Shown piece by piece: positions 1-7,424 of a DNA stretch of 64,000 nt. Under the pieces are notes generated by a model that was not told the origin of the DNA, made no database searches, and worked only from the letters and a program-made list of their open reading frames with translations. Source of the stretch: Lachnospiraceae bacterium (lineage in GTDB: Bacteria; Bacillota; Clostridia; Lachnospirales; Lachnospiraceae); assembly GCA_017500935.1 (NCBI GenBank), contig JAFVXW010000003.1:1-64000 (forward strand), in the 5' to 3' direction. Position 1 is the first letter of the stretch, and every line of letters starts with the position of its first letter. A program made the translations under genes and the position numbers.

Positions 1-276
1 AACAAAAGCCATCACCGGTACTATATAGGCAATAAGTCCGAATACGCCAAACATCACACCGCTTACAGCATCTCCGACAACACCGATCAATCCAAAATTA
101 CACAGAAACAGCAGGATCGTCACCGCAAAGATCACGATCAGAATGATCTCATTTTTAAGTGCTGAGTCCTGTGTTGTCTGTACGATATTTCTTTCATTTG
201 TTTTTTTCTGCGTCTTTGTCTGCGCATTACTGCGCCGTGAATCATTTTTTCTGCTTTGGGAAGCAGATGATGCCAT
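1..276 (-). CDS. spoIIIE: DNA translocase FtsK/SpoIIIE, N-terminal part (cut by window edge)
   Basis: This gene starts at ATG 276 behind an SD (GGAGGGGATTTTAT) and runs off the left edge, so only about 92 residues are visible. They show a Ser/Lys/Arg-rich polar head (MASSASQSRKND) and then two hydrophobic stretches containing EIILIVIFAV, LLFLCNFGLIG and GVFGLIAYIVPVMAF. This matches the N-terminal membrane anchor of FtsK/SpoIIIE translocases, which pump chromosomal DNA through the division or sporulation septum. The motor domain lies outside the window, so the assignment rests on this anchor and on the neighbouring TepA-like gene, the same neighbour as in Bacillus. Confidence 0.72.
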   Translation of the reverse strand, partial: MASSASQSRKNDSRRSNAQTKTQKKTNERNIVQTTQDSALKNEIILIVIFAVTILLFLCNFGLIGVVGDAVSGVMFGVFGLIAYIVPVMAFV

Positions 277-333
277 ATAAAATCCCCTCCATTAGTCTGT
301 TTGAAATAAACAGACATTATCTATTGTAGTATA

Positions 334-1038
334 TCACTTAATCTTCTTCTTGTCATTCTTTTTCTGCTTGTCAGCAAGATGATGGATTTTCTGCATTGCT
401 TCTTTTATCCCGCCGACCTCTGAAATGATCCCTTCATATACAGCCTGCTGTCCCACTAAAATGGTGCCCAGGTCCTTTGTCAGAATCCCCTGCGCCATCA
501 TCAGCTCTTCCATACGTTTTTGGCTGATCTGACTGTGACTGCACACAAACCCTGTGATCCTGTCCTGAATCTGCTTAAAATAATCGTAGGTCTGCTGTGC
601 TCCGATGACCATGCCGTTCATTCTTACAGGATGAATTACCATGGTACCTGTGGGAACAATAAAAGAATGGTCTGTACTGACTGCGATCGGTACACCGATG
701 GAATGACTGCCGCCAAGCACCAGTGAAACTGATGGTTTACTCAGTGATGCGATCATTTCCGCAATCGCAAGCCCTGCCTCCACATCTCCGCCCATGGTAT
801 GCAAAAGTACCAGAAGTCCTTCAATTCGGGAACTGTCTTCAATGGCGGCCAGCTGCGGCAAAATATGCTCATATTTGGTTGTTTTTGCGGAACTGCTCAG
901 ATTGTCATGTCCTTCTATTTCCCCAATGATGCTGATCAGCTGGATCCGGCTGCCGTCCTCTTTTGGTTCAAGCGACAATTGTCCCGTTTCTTCAATACGC
1001 TGCTGTCTGTGCTGTTCCATATCCTCTTTTTTGCCCAT
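334..1038 (-). CDS. tepA: ClpP-like serine protease, TepA family
   Basis: This 234-aa ClpP/crotonase-fold protein resembles TepA (translocation-enhancing protein, YmfB). After a charged head of about 25 residues the fold begins near IQLISIIGEIEGHD. LLHTMGGDVEAG is the oxyanion-loop region, the likely nucleophilic Ser lies in GGSHSIG, and the next helix carries MVIHPVR. The tail is very Lys-rich. An in-frame GTG at 1050 overlaps the SD, so ATG 1038, ten bases after AGGAG, is chosen as the start. The protein lacks Clp-type targeting motifs and probably acts in the cytosol or at the membrane on peptides. It lies immediately upstream of spoIIIE in the same direction. A hairpin covers its SD. Confidence 0.82.
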   Translation of the reverse strand: MGKKEDMEQHRQQRIEETGQLSLEPKEDGSRIQLISIIGEIEGHDNLSSSAKTTKYEHILPQLAAIEDSSRIEGLLVLLHTMGGDVEAGLAIAEMIASLSKPSVSLVLGGSHSIGVPIAVSTDHSFIVPTGTMVIHPVRMNGMVIGAQQTYDYFKQIQDRITGFVCSHSQISQKRMEELMMAQGILTKDLGTILVGQQAVYEGIISEVGGIKEAMQKIHHLADKQKKNDKKKIK

Positions 1039-1048
1039 AAAAAATATC

Positions 1049-1091
1049 ACTCCTGCTCATCTGTTCTTGTAGAAACAGTATGCGCAGGAGT
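1049..1091 (-). promoter_or_regulatory. Hairpin that sequesters the tepA ribosome-binding site
   Basis: An inverted repeat pairs 1049-1056 with 1084-1091 (ACTCCTGC/GCAGGAGT, eight bases, perfect). An inner five-base stem pairs 1061-1065 with 1074-1078 (CTGTT/AACAG). In the minus-strand mRNA the 3' arm contains the tepA SD (GCAGGAG) and is followed by GATATTTTTT. The structure could therefore hide the SD until the upstream 58-aa ORF is translated, or act as an attenuator or terminator between the two genes. Confidence 0.55.
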
Positions 1092-1099
1092 CATTATTT

Positions 1100-1276
1100 T
1101 TATGTAAGATCAAAGTCATCTTCATCCGGAACGGAAACATCATAATGCATCTTATCCGGTGCCGGTTCAAAACCGTATCCCATTTCTTTTTTCACATGCC
1201 GTTTGGGCACCGGAAGCGGATTTTCCAGATATTCTCCCGGCTTTACCTTTTTGGATTCCTGTACCGTAAAATCCAC
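1100..1276 (-). CDS. Small conserved-type protein of unknown function, 58 aa
   Basis: This short ORF starts at GTG 1276 just after GAAGGGAG and ends at TAA 1100-1102. It has the same direction as, and lies between, the sulfhydrylase gene (22 bases upstream) and tepA. The product is acidic at its end (VPDEDDFDLT) and Pro/Lys-rich in the middle (NPLPVPKRHVKKEMGYGF), with no membrane segment and no cysteine. The codon choice and a plausible SD support a real gene. I do not recognise the family. It may be translationally coupled to tepA through the hairpin that follows its stop codon. Confidence 0.55.
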   Translation of the reverse strand: MDFTVQESKKVKPGEYLENPLPVPKRHVKKEMGYGFEPAPDKMHYDVSVPDEDDFDLT

Positions 1277-1297
1277 GCTCCCTTCTTTTAAAAAGAA

Positions 1298-2578
1298 TCA
1301 GTCAGCAATTGCCTGTGCAAGGTCAGCAATGATATCGTCTGCATTCTCGATACCGACAGAAAGACGGATCAGATCGGCAGCTACGCCGGCTTCCTTTAAC
1401 TGTTCCTCATTCATCTGTCTGTGGGTATGGCTTGCAGGATGCAGTACACAGGTACGTGCGTCAGCAACATGGGTTACAATGGCAGCAAGTTTTAATTTTT
1501 CCATCATATCTTCTGCTGCTTTTCTGCCGCCCTTTAAGCCAAAGGAGATAACGCCGCAGGTGCCGTTTGGCATATATTTCTGTGCCAGGTCATAATACTT
1601 ATTGCCTTTTAAGCCGGGGTAGTTAACCCATGCCACCTTGTCATTGCCTTCCAGAAACTGTGCAACTTTAAGGGCATTCTCACAATGTCTGGGCATACGC
1701 AGATGTAAGGTTTCCAGACCAACATTCAGTAAAAATGCATTCTGGGGAGACTGACAGGAGCCTAAGTCTCTCATCAGCTGTGAAGTTGCTTTGGTGATAA
1801 AAGCAGCCTTTCCGAATCTTTCTGTATAGACCACACCATGATAGGATTCGTCAGGAGTGCAGAGTCCGGGGAATTTGTCGGGATATGCAGCCCAGTCAAA
1901 ATTACCGGAATCTACGATACAGCCGCCCAGAGCCATTGCATGACCGTCCATATACTTGGAAGTGGAATGTGTTACGATATCCGCCCCCCATTTAAACGGA
2001 TTGCAGTTGATCGGGGTGGGGAAGGTATTATCCACGATCAGAGGCACATTGTGCGCATGTGCAGCTTTGGCAAATTTTTCTATATCAAGCACTACCAGCG
2101 CAGGGTTTGCGATGGATTCGCCAAACACACACTTGGTATTGGGTCTGAATGCCTGACAGATGGTTTCATAATCTGCATCGGGATCCACAACAGTGGTCTC
2201 AACACCCATTTTTTTCATGGTAACGGTAAGCAGATTGTGGGAACCGCCGTATACAGTTGAGGACATCACCACATGATCACCGGCTCCGCAGATGTTAAAT
2301 ACTGCATAAAAGGTAGCTGCCATACCGGAACTGGTGAGCATTGCTGCCACACCGCCTTCCAGCTCACAGATCTTTGCTGCCACGCAGTCATTGGTGGGAT
2401 TCTGCAGTCTGGAATAAAAATAACCGGATTCCTCCAGATTAAACAGACGTCCCATCTGTTCGGAAGATTCATATTTAAATGTAGTGCTCTGATAGATAGG
2501 AAGCACTCTTGCTTCACCGTTGCCGGGTTTCCAGCCGGACTGGATACAGATCGTCTCTTTTGCGTAATTCTCGCTCAT
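1298..2578 (-). CDS. metY: O-acetylhomoserine sulfhydrylase / Cys-Met metabolism PLP enzyme
   Basis: This 426-aa enzyme belongs to the Cys/Met-metabolism PLP family. MetY members condense O-acetylhomoserine with sulfide to make homocysteine in the cytosol. The PLP lysine lies in HSTSKYMDGH, the ring-stacking and phosphate region in SSTVYGGSHNLL, and the cofactor aspartate in IVDNTFPTPI. The C-terminal block includes LHPASHTHRQMNEEQL and RLSVGIENADDIIADL, as is usual. The length fits MetY (about 425 aa) better than cystathionine gamma-synthase (about 380 aa). An earlier ATG at 2584 almost touches the SD (GGAGGG), so ATG 2578 is chosen. No S-box or T-box was noticed in the 42-base gap upstream. 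Confidence 0.88.
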   Translation of the reverse strand: MSENYAKETICIQSGWKPGNGEARVLPIYQSTTFKYESSEQMGRLFNLEESGYFYSRLQNPTNDCVAAKICELEGGVAAMLTSSGMAATFYAVFNICGAGDHVVMSSTVYGGSHNLLTVTMKKMGVETTVVDPDADYETICQAFRPNTKCVFGESIANPALVVLDIEKFAKAAHAHNVPLIVDNTFPTPINCNPFKWGADIVTHSTSKYMDGHAMALGGCIVDSGNFDWAAYPDKFPGLCTPDESYHGVVYTERFGKAAFITKATSQLMRDLGSCQSPQNAFLLNVGLETLHLRMPRHCENALKVAQFLEGNDKVAWVNYPGLKGNKYYDLAQKYMPNGTCGVISFGLKGGRKAAEDMMEKLKLAAIVTHVADARTCVLHPASHTHRQMNEEQLKEAGVAADLIRLSVGIENADDIIADLAQAIAD

Positions 2579-2620
2579 GGACATGCCCTCCGCATTTCTT
2601 TTGTGATAAAAACAGACTTT

Positions 2621-3352
2621 TTATACCTCGTTCCAGTTGTGGTATACTGCCTGTACGTCGTCATCATCCTCTAACAGATCCAGTGTCTTCTGCAGATTCT
2701 TGATGCCGGTTTCATCGGTCATATCCACATAGTTCTGGGGGATCATGGTTACTTCTGCGCTCAGCATTGCAATGCCTTCTTTTTCCAGTGCAGAACGAAC
2801 TTCTTCAAAAGTATCAGGGTCAGTGAGAATTTCAAAGCTGTCTTCTTCTTCCGCAAAGTCTTCTGCACCTGCATCCAGAGCGATCATCATCAGATCGTCA
2901 GCTTCCATGTCACATTCTTCTTTATCGATAATGATCTGGCCCTTTTTGTCAAACATAAAGGATACGCAGCCGGGAGTGCCCACATTGCCGTAACCCTTGG
3001 TAAATGCGCTCTTTACGTTGGCAGCGGTTCTGTTCTTGTTCTCGGTCAGCGCATCTACGATGATAGCGATACCGTTGGGGCCGTAGCCTTCGTATGTAAC
3101 GTATTCGTAGTTTACGTTTCCGATATCACCGGAAGCCTTTTTGATACCGCGTTCAATGGTATCGTTGGGCATGTTGTTGGATTTTGCCTTTGCAATAACC
3201 TGTGCCAGCTTGTAGTTGTTGGAAGGATCGGGGCCGCCCTCTTTTACTGCAACGGCGATTTCACGGCCGATGATGGTAAAGATCTTACCTTTTGCAGCAT
3301 CGTTCTTTTCCTTTTTATGTTTGATGTTCGCAAATTTAGAATGTCCAGACAT
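2621..3352 (-). CDS. yebC: YebC/PmpR family protein
   Basis: This 243-aa protein opens with [21 protein letters not shown], the hallmark of the YebC/TACO1 family, and follows it through to the acidic C-terminal end. Members have been described as DNA-binding regulators, and more recently as factors that help ribosomes through difficult proline stretches. The acidic stretch [14 protein letters not shown] and the pattern [12 protein letters not shown] are typical. The SD is AAGGAGATAAAAAG before ATG 3352. A good promoter stands about 65 bases upstream, so the gene is probably its own unit, perhaps reading on into metY. Confidence 0.93.
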   Translation of the reverse strand: MSGHSKFANIKHKKEKNDAAKGKIFTIIGREIAVAVKEGGPDPSNNYKLAQVIAKAKSNNMPNDTIERGIKKASGDIGNVNYEYVTYEGYGPNGIAIIVDALTENKNRTAANVKSAFTKGYGNVGTPGCVSFMFDKKGQIIIDKEECDMEADDLMMIALDAGAEDFAEEEDSFEILTDPDTFEEVRSALEKEGIAMLSAEVTMIPQNYVDMTDETGIKNLQKTLDLLEDDDDVQAVYHNWNEV

Positions 3353-3415
3353 CTTTTTATCTCCTTTTTGTAAAAAAACTTATAAAATCCCTCTTCGGGT
3401 TTTGATCATTATACT

Positions 3416-3444
3416 AATATATCATTAAGTCAAAAAATCGTCAA
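3416..3444 (-). promoter_or_regulatory. Sigma-A-type promoter for yebC
   Basis: On the minus strand, TTGACG (3439-3444) and TATATT (3416-3421) are separated by 17 bases. They lie about 65 bases upstream of the yebC start. This is read by eye. Confidence 0.55.
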
Positions 3445-3460
3445 GAAATCTGTCATACTC

Positions 3461-3802
3461 TTATGTATGCAGTTCAAGACTAACTTTCAGTGCCTGATCC
3501 ACTCTGTTCATCATGACACTGTCCAGGTGACAGACCTTGTCTTTTAACCTTTTTTTGTCTATGGTACGCAGCTGTTCCAGCAAAATCACAGAATCCCGTT
3601 CAATCTCATATTCTCCGGAAAGAATCTCGATATGCGTCGGAAGTTTGGCCTTGTTCATTTTGCTTGTGATCGCAGCACAGATCACTGTCGGGCTGTGTTT
3701 GTTTCCCACATCATTTTGTATGATCAAAACAGGTCTGATTCCGCCCTGTTCTGAGCCGATCACAGGACGAAGGTCTGCATAGTAAATGTCTCCGCGTTTC
3801 AA
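3461..3802 (-). CDS. ndoA: MazF/PemK-type endoribonuclease (EndoA/NdoA family)
   Basis: This 113-aa protein has the complete MazF fold signature: [33 protein letters not shown] at the N-terminus, [21 protein letters not shown] in the middle, and the conserved [14 protein letters not shown]. MazF proteins cut single-stranded RNA at short motifs. The start is TTG 3802, eight bases after AGGAGA. In Bacillus the gene order is alr, antitoxin endoAI, then endoA. Here only 75 bases separate alr from the toxin gene, which is too little for an antitoxin gene, so this appears to be a solo toxin. Confidence 0.9.
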   Translation of the reverse strand: MKRGDIYYADLRPVIGSEQGGIRPVLIIQNDVGNKHSPTVICAAITSKMNKAKLPTHIEILSGEYEIERDSVILLEQLRTIDKKRLKDKVCHLDSVMMNRVDQALKVSLELHT

Positions 3803-3877
3803 AACTGATCTCCTTCTTTCAATTCCAGCTTTCTTACTTTCGAGTATTGCCAGTTTATCGGAAGGTATACAGACTGC

Positions 3878-5053
3878 TTACAGTTTCGTGATCAGATCCA
3901 CGATTTCGCAGATTTCACCGTTTTTCATATAAATTCTGGGGACACGCTGGTTTAAGCAGCAGGCAAGTTCATAATTAAAACGCCCTGAAAGCTCGCCAAG
4001 CATTTCCATAGTGATTCGTTCATTGCCGTCTTTGCCGATCAGTGTCACTCTGTCACTGGTCTTTGCCTCGGGAATGTCTGTCACATCCACCATGATCTGA
4101 TCCATGCAGACACGGCCGAGGATCGGCGCTTTTTTGCCGGCGATCAGGACATATCCTTTGTTGGAAAGGCTTCTGGGATAACCGTCACCATATCCGACCG
4201 GGATCGTCGCCACGCGCATGGGCTCCTTTACCACAAAGGTGCCGCCGTAACTGATTTCCTGTCCCGGTTCCACATCCTTGATAAATGCCACCTTGCTGTA
4301 CAGACTTAAAATGGGTTCAAGCGGCAGCAGGCTCTGATCCACCTCATCGGAAGGATGCATGCCATACAGGATGATCCCGGCTCTGACCGCGTCCATGTTT
4401 GCCTGCGGTATATCCACGATGGCAGCACTATTGGAACAATGGCAGATCGGAATTTCAAGTCCCAGCTCTTTTCTGATACGTTCGATAAAAGAGGTAAAAC
4501 GTTCCAGCTGTGCGCAGGTTTTGGTTTTATCCTTTTCATCCGCTGTTGCAAAATGTGTAAAAATGCCCTCAATACAGATGCCCGGGGCCTCCATTGCCTT
4601 TTTTACAAAAGCAATTCCGGAGTCATCCGGTCTGATGCCGATACGGTTCATACCGGTATCCACCGCGATATGCACCTTCATCTCTTTTCCAAGAAGCTGT
4701 GCATGTCTGCTCATATCCGCGATCATTTTATCGGTAAAAACAGCCGTGCGGATATCTTCATTGATCATGGTCTCATAGCCTTCGTGAAAGGTAAAGCCCA
4801 GTACCAGTATCGGCTTTTTAATACCGTTTTTTCTTAATACAAGTGCTTCCTCAACACTTGCTGTTGCAAATCCGCTGACATAGTCCTTCTGCTGCATATA
4901 GGCGGCCAGTGTCTGTGCACCGTGTCCGTATCCGTCTGTTTTGACAACTCCGATAATGGAAGTGTTCTCGTTCAGACGGCCGTGCATGGTTTCCAGATTC
5001 CGGTCAAACAGATCCAGATCGATCTCCGCCCATAATCTGTCATAACGTTTCAT
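3878..5053 (-). CDS. alr: Alanine racemase
   Basis: This 391-aa PLP enzyme interconverts L- and D-alanine for peptidoglycan. The PLP lysine is in VVKTDGYGHGA near residue 38, and the catalytic tyrosine of the C-terminal domain is in ISYGGTF. Substrate- and PLP-phosphate-binding stretches such as GYGDGYPR and GRVCMDQIMVDVT are present. The start ATG 5053 follows AAGGGA. It lies 24 bases after the NnrD/E gene in the same direction and is followed by the mazF-type gene, an order common in Firmicutes. The usual KADAYGHG reads KTDGYGHG, a conservative change. Confidence 0.95.
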   Translation of the reverse strand: MKRYDRLWAEIDLDLFDRNLETMHGRLNENTSIIGVVKTDGYGHGAQTLAAYMQQKDYVSGFATASVEEALVLRKNGIKKPILVLGFTFHEGYETMINEDIRTAVFTDKMIADMSRHAQLLGKEMKVHIAVDTGMNRIGIRPDDSGIAFVKKAMEAPGICIEGIFTHFATADEKDKTKTCAQLERFTSFIERIRKELGLEIPICHCSNSAAIVDIPQANMDAVRAGIILYGMHPSDEVDQSLLPLEPILSLYSKVAFIKDVEPGQEISYGGTFVVKEPMRVATIPVGYGDGYPRSLSNKGYVLIAGKKAPILGRVCMDQIMVDVTDIPEAKTSDRVTLIGKDGNERITMEMLGELSGRFNYELACCLNQRVPRIYMKNGEICEIVDLITKL

Positions 5054-5076
5054 ATCTGTCAGATCCCTTCATCACT

Positions 5077-6624
5077 TCAATTTTGACCTGCAAGAATACT
5101 TGCTGTCATTTTTATAATATCTCCTGCTTTCATACTGTATGCACTCAGCATATGCGCTGCTTTGTCTCCCGCCAGACCGTGCAGATACACGCCTACACTT
5201 GACGCCGAAAACGAATCCATTCCCTGGGCTAACAGTCCTGCCAAAATACCGGTCAGCACATCGCCGCTGCCCGCTGTTGCCATACCGCTGTTTCCGGATC
5301 CGTTCACATAAATGCGTCCGTCTTCTGCACTGATCATTGTTCTCGCATTTTTGCAGAGTACAGAGGCGTTTAATTTCTGCGCCAGCGTCTGACAATGCTC
5401 CATAGGCGAAGCATTTATTTCACTGACGCTGCAGTTTCTAAGCCGTGCCATTTCACCCGGATGCGGTGTCAGGATCAGCTTTGCCGCTGTTTTTTCATCC
5501 GCCTGTTTAAGGCAGAGTTTTTCCATCAGTTCTTCATCCGCTGCCAAAAGATTGAGTGCATCCGCATCGATGACCAGCGGTTTATTCGTCTTTTCAATAC
5601 AATATGTCAAAAGCTGCTTTGCGTTTCTGTCCATTGATAATCCGGGACCGATCGCGATCACATCCGCCCAGAGACATGCCTTATGAACCACTTCGCAGAC
5701 ATCCACCTCATCATAACAGGAAAGCATGGCTTCCGGCAGTGTCTCCTGCATGATGACACGATTGCCTGCCGGTGTCACAATGCGCAGCATCCCTGCTCCT
5801 GCTGCAAAAACAGCCTGAGCCGCCAAAAGAGCAGCTCCTGCCATACCATGGCTTCCTGCGATCAGGCACACCTTGCCAAAGGTCGCTTTGTTGCCGTTTT
5901 CATCCCGGTAAGGCATCAAAGCCCTTACCGGCTCTGTATACGTAAAAATCCGGGGCATTTCGCCCAGAAAACTATCCTGTGTAATACCAATGGAACATAC
6001 CTGCATCCTGCCGCAGTATCTTGCACCCGGATACAAAAAGGTTCCCAGCTTGCGGAATCCAAAGGTGACTGTCACATCCGCAAAAACCGCTGCCCCCATC
6101 ACCTCACCGCTGTCTGCATGGATTCCTGATGGAATATCCACCGCCAGCACAAAGGCATCCGAATTGTTGATATAAGAAACTGCTTCCAGATAAATGCCTT
6201 CCACACAGCGGGACAAGCCCACACCAAACAAAGCATCAATGATAATGTCATATTCTCCCTGCGGCTTACTGTCAAGAATCCGTCCGCCATAGGCCTGCAC
6301 ACTTAAAAACTGCTGCTGTGTCAGCTCCGTCATCCGGTTTCTGTCTCCGATCAGCCAGAAATCAACCGGATAGCCCTCCTGCATCAGAAGTCTCCCGATC
6401 GCAAGTCCGTCGCCGCCGTTATTGCCGCATCCGGCCACGATCAGTGTTTTTTTATGAAATGCCTGCTCCGGAACCATCGCCTGCATCTGTTCCTGCCGCT
6501 TCAAGATCACATCCGTACATGCCAGGGCGGCACGTTCCATCAAAACAGCTGAAGGAATCTTAAAATATTCACTGGTCATTCTGTCACAGTACTGCATCTG
6601 TTTTGCTGTTACCAAATATTCCAT
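5077..6624 (-). CDS. nnr: Bifunctional NAD(P)H-hydrate epimerase / ADP-dependent dehydratase
   Basis: This protein of about 515 residues has two domains. The N-terminal YjeF_N epimerase carries GCGNNGGDGLAIGRLL and VDIPSGIHADSGEV, and the C-terminal YjeF_C dehydratase (ribokinase-like) carries KVCLIAGSHGMAGAALLAA, DADALNLL, LTPHPGEMARL and GSGDVLTGILAGLLAQG. Together they repair NADHX and NADPHX, damaged hydrated cofactors. ATG 6624 (MEYLVTAKQM) is preferred because family members usually begin this way. A GTG at 6645 overlaps the rex stop and would add seven residues. Close linkage to rex, the NADH sensor, fits a shared concern with nicotinamide cofactors. Confidence 0.94.
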   Translation of the reverse strand: MEYLVTAKQMQYCDRMTSEYFKIPSAVLMERAALACTDVILKRQEQMQAMVPEQAFHKKTLIVAGCGNNGGDGLAIGRLLMQEGYPVDFWLIGDRNRMTELTQQQFLSVQAYGGRILDSKPQGEYDIIIDALFGVGLSRCVEGIYLEAVSYINNSDAFVLAVDIPSGIHADSGEVMGAAVFADVTVTFGFRKLGTFLYPGARYCGRMQVCSIGITQDSFLGEMPRIFTYTEPVRALMPYRDENGNKATFGKVCLIAGSHGMAGAALLAAQAVFAAGAGMLRIVTPAGNRVIMQETLPEAMLSCYDEVDVCEVVHKACLWADVIAIGPGLSMDRNAKQLLTYCIEKTNKPLVIDADALNLLAADEELMEKLCLKQADEKTAAKLILTPHPGEMARLRNCSVSEINASPMEHCQTLAQKLNASVLCKNARTMISAEDGRIYVNGSGNSGMATAGSGDVLTGILAGLLAQGMDSFSASSVGVYLHGLAGDKAAHMLSAYSMKAGDIIKMTASILAGQN

Positions 6625-6641
6625 AAATTCAAGCTTCTTTC

Positions 6642-7280
6642 TCACTCATTTTCATCGCTGCGTCCGATCATATAGGAAAGACGCATTAAGCTGTCTGACA
6701 AATGTACATTTTCAACCTTAACATCTGCAGGCATCTCCAGATCCACATGGGCAAAATTCCAGATTCCCCGGATTCCCACTTCTGTCAGCTGCGCCGCAAC
6801 CTTGACTGCGGAGGTTTTGGGAATGGTCAAAACTGCAATGTCCACATTGTTGCGGCGGACAAAATCTGCCATTTCCTCCATGGGACGCACATGCATGCCG
6901 CGGATCTTTTTGCCGTAAAGCTCCGGATTGTTGTCAAACATACCCGTGAAAATAAAGCCTCTTCTTTCAAAATTCATATAATTGGCCAGTGCCTGACCGA
7001 GATTGCCTGCACCGATAATGATCAGGTTATGGGTTTTGTCCATTCCAAGAATCTTACCGATCTCCGTGTACAGATATTCTACATTATATCCGTATCCCTG
7101 CTGGCCGAAACCGCCGAAATTATTAAAATCCTGCCGGATCTGAGATGCAGTCACATTCATGATCTGACTCAGTTCCTGGGATGAAATGCGCTCCACGCCG
7201 GCATCCTTTAATTCTCCCAAAAAACGAAAATATCTTGGAAGTCTGCCGATGACAGCCTGTGAAATCTCTTTTACTGCCAC
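6642..7280 (-). CDS. rex: Redox-sensing transcriptional repressor Rex
   Basis: This protein of about 212 residues has an N-terminal winged helix (ISQAVIGRLPRYFRFLGELKDAGVERISS, then SQIRQDFNNFGGFGQQGYGY) and a Rossmann fold that binds NADH (LIIIGAGNLGQALANY), ending with a domain-swapped helix. Rex represses fermentation and redox genes until NADH rises. The ATG at 7295 overlaps the SD (GGAGGG), so GTG 7280, seven bases after it, is the better start. It is the first gene of a minus-strand unit continuing into nnr, alr and the mazF-type gene. Its own promoter lies in a palindrome-rich divergent region shared with the ABC-F gene. Confidence 0.95.
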   Translation of the reverse strand: MAVKEISQAVIGRLPRYFRFLGELKDAGVERISSQELSQIMNVTASQIRQDFNNFGGFGQQGYGYNVEYLYTEIGKILGMDKTHNLIIIGAGNLGQALANYMNFERRGFIFTGMFDNNPELYGKKIRGMHVRPMEEMADFVRRNNVDIAVLTIPKTSAVKVAAQLTEVGIRGIWNFAHVDLEMPADVKVENVHLSDSLMRLSYMIGRSDENE

Positions 7281-7333
7281 TGTGATTCCCTCCATGTTCT
7301 GTTTTTCACATTAACAAATAAAAACCCATGATT

Positions 7334-7362
7334 ATTTTATAACGCTGTTAAAAAAATGTCAA
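7334..7362 (-). promoter_or_regulatory. Promoter for rex
   Basis: On the minus strand, TTGACA (7357-7362) and TAAAAT (7334-7339) have a 17-base spacer. The -35 box is one arm of a perfect 12-base palindrome (TGTCAATTGACA, 7357-7368). The other arm is the -35 box of the divergent ABC-F promoter. Confidence 0.62.
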
Positions 7363-7391
7363 TTGACACTGTATAAATTGAGTTGTAAACT
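7363..7391 (+). promoter_or_regulatory. Promoter for the ABC-F gene
   Basis: TTGACA (7363-7368) and TAAACT (7386-7391) are separated by 17 bases. The -10 box is weak and lies inside a perfect 18-base palindrome, so repression there would be easy. Confidence 0.5.
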
Positions 7392-7403
7392 GTTAACAGT
7401 TTA
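7386..7403. promoter_or_regulatory. Perfect 18-base palindrome, candidate operator
   Basis: TAAACTGTTAACAGTTTA is its own reverse complement and covers the -10 box of the ABC-F promoter. The core TGTTAACA resembles Rex half-sites (TTGTTAA/TTAACAA), but the spacing differs from the usual Rex operator, so the binder is uncertain. Confidence 0.5.
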
Positions 7404-7424
7404 TGTGACTATAAGGAGATTCCA

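Noticed and set aside
3380-3410. Small CCC/GGG hairpin in the yebC leader as a terminator or riboswitch
   Set aside because: The stem is only three bases and has no conserved motif. It is likely chance.
7300-7320. Classical Rex operator just upstream of rex
   Set aside because: TTAACAA occurs near 7313, but the other half-site (TTGTTAA at a four-base spacing) is poor, so I do not list it as a site.
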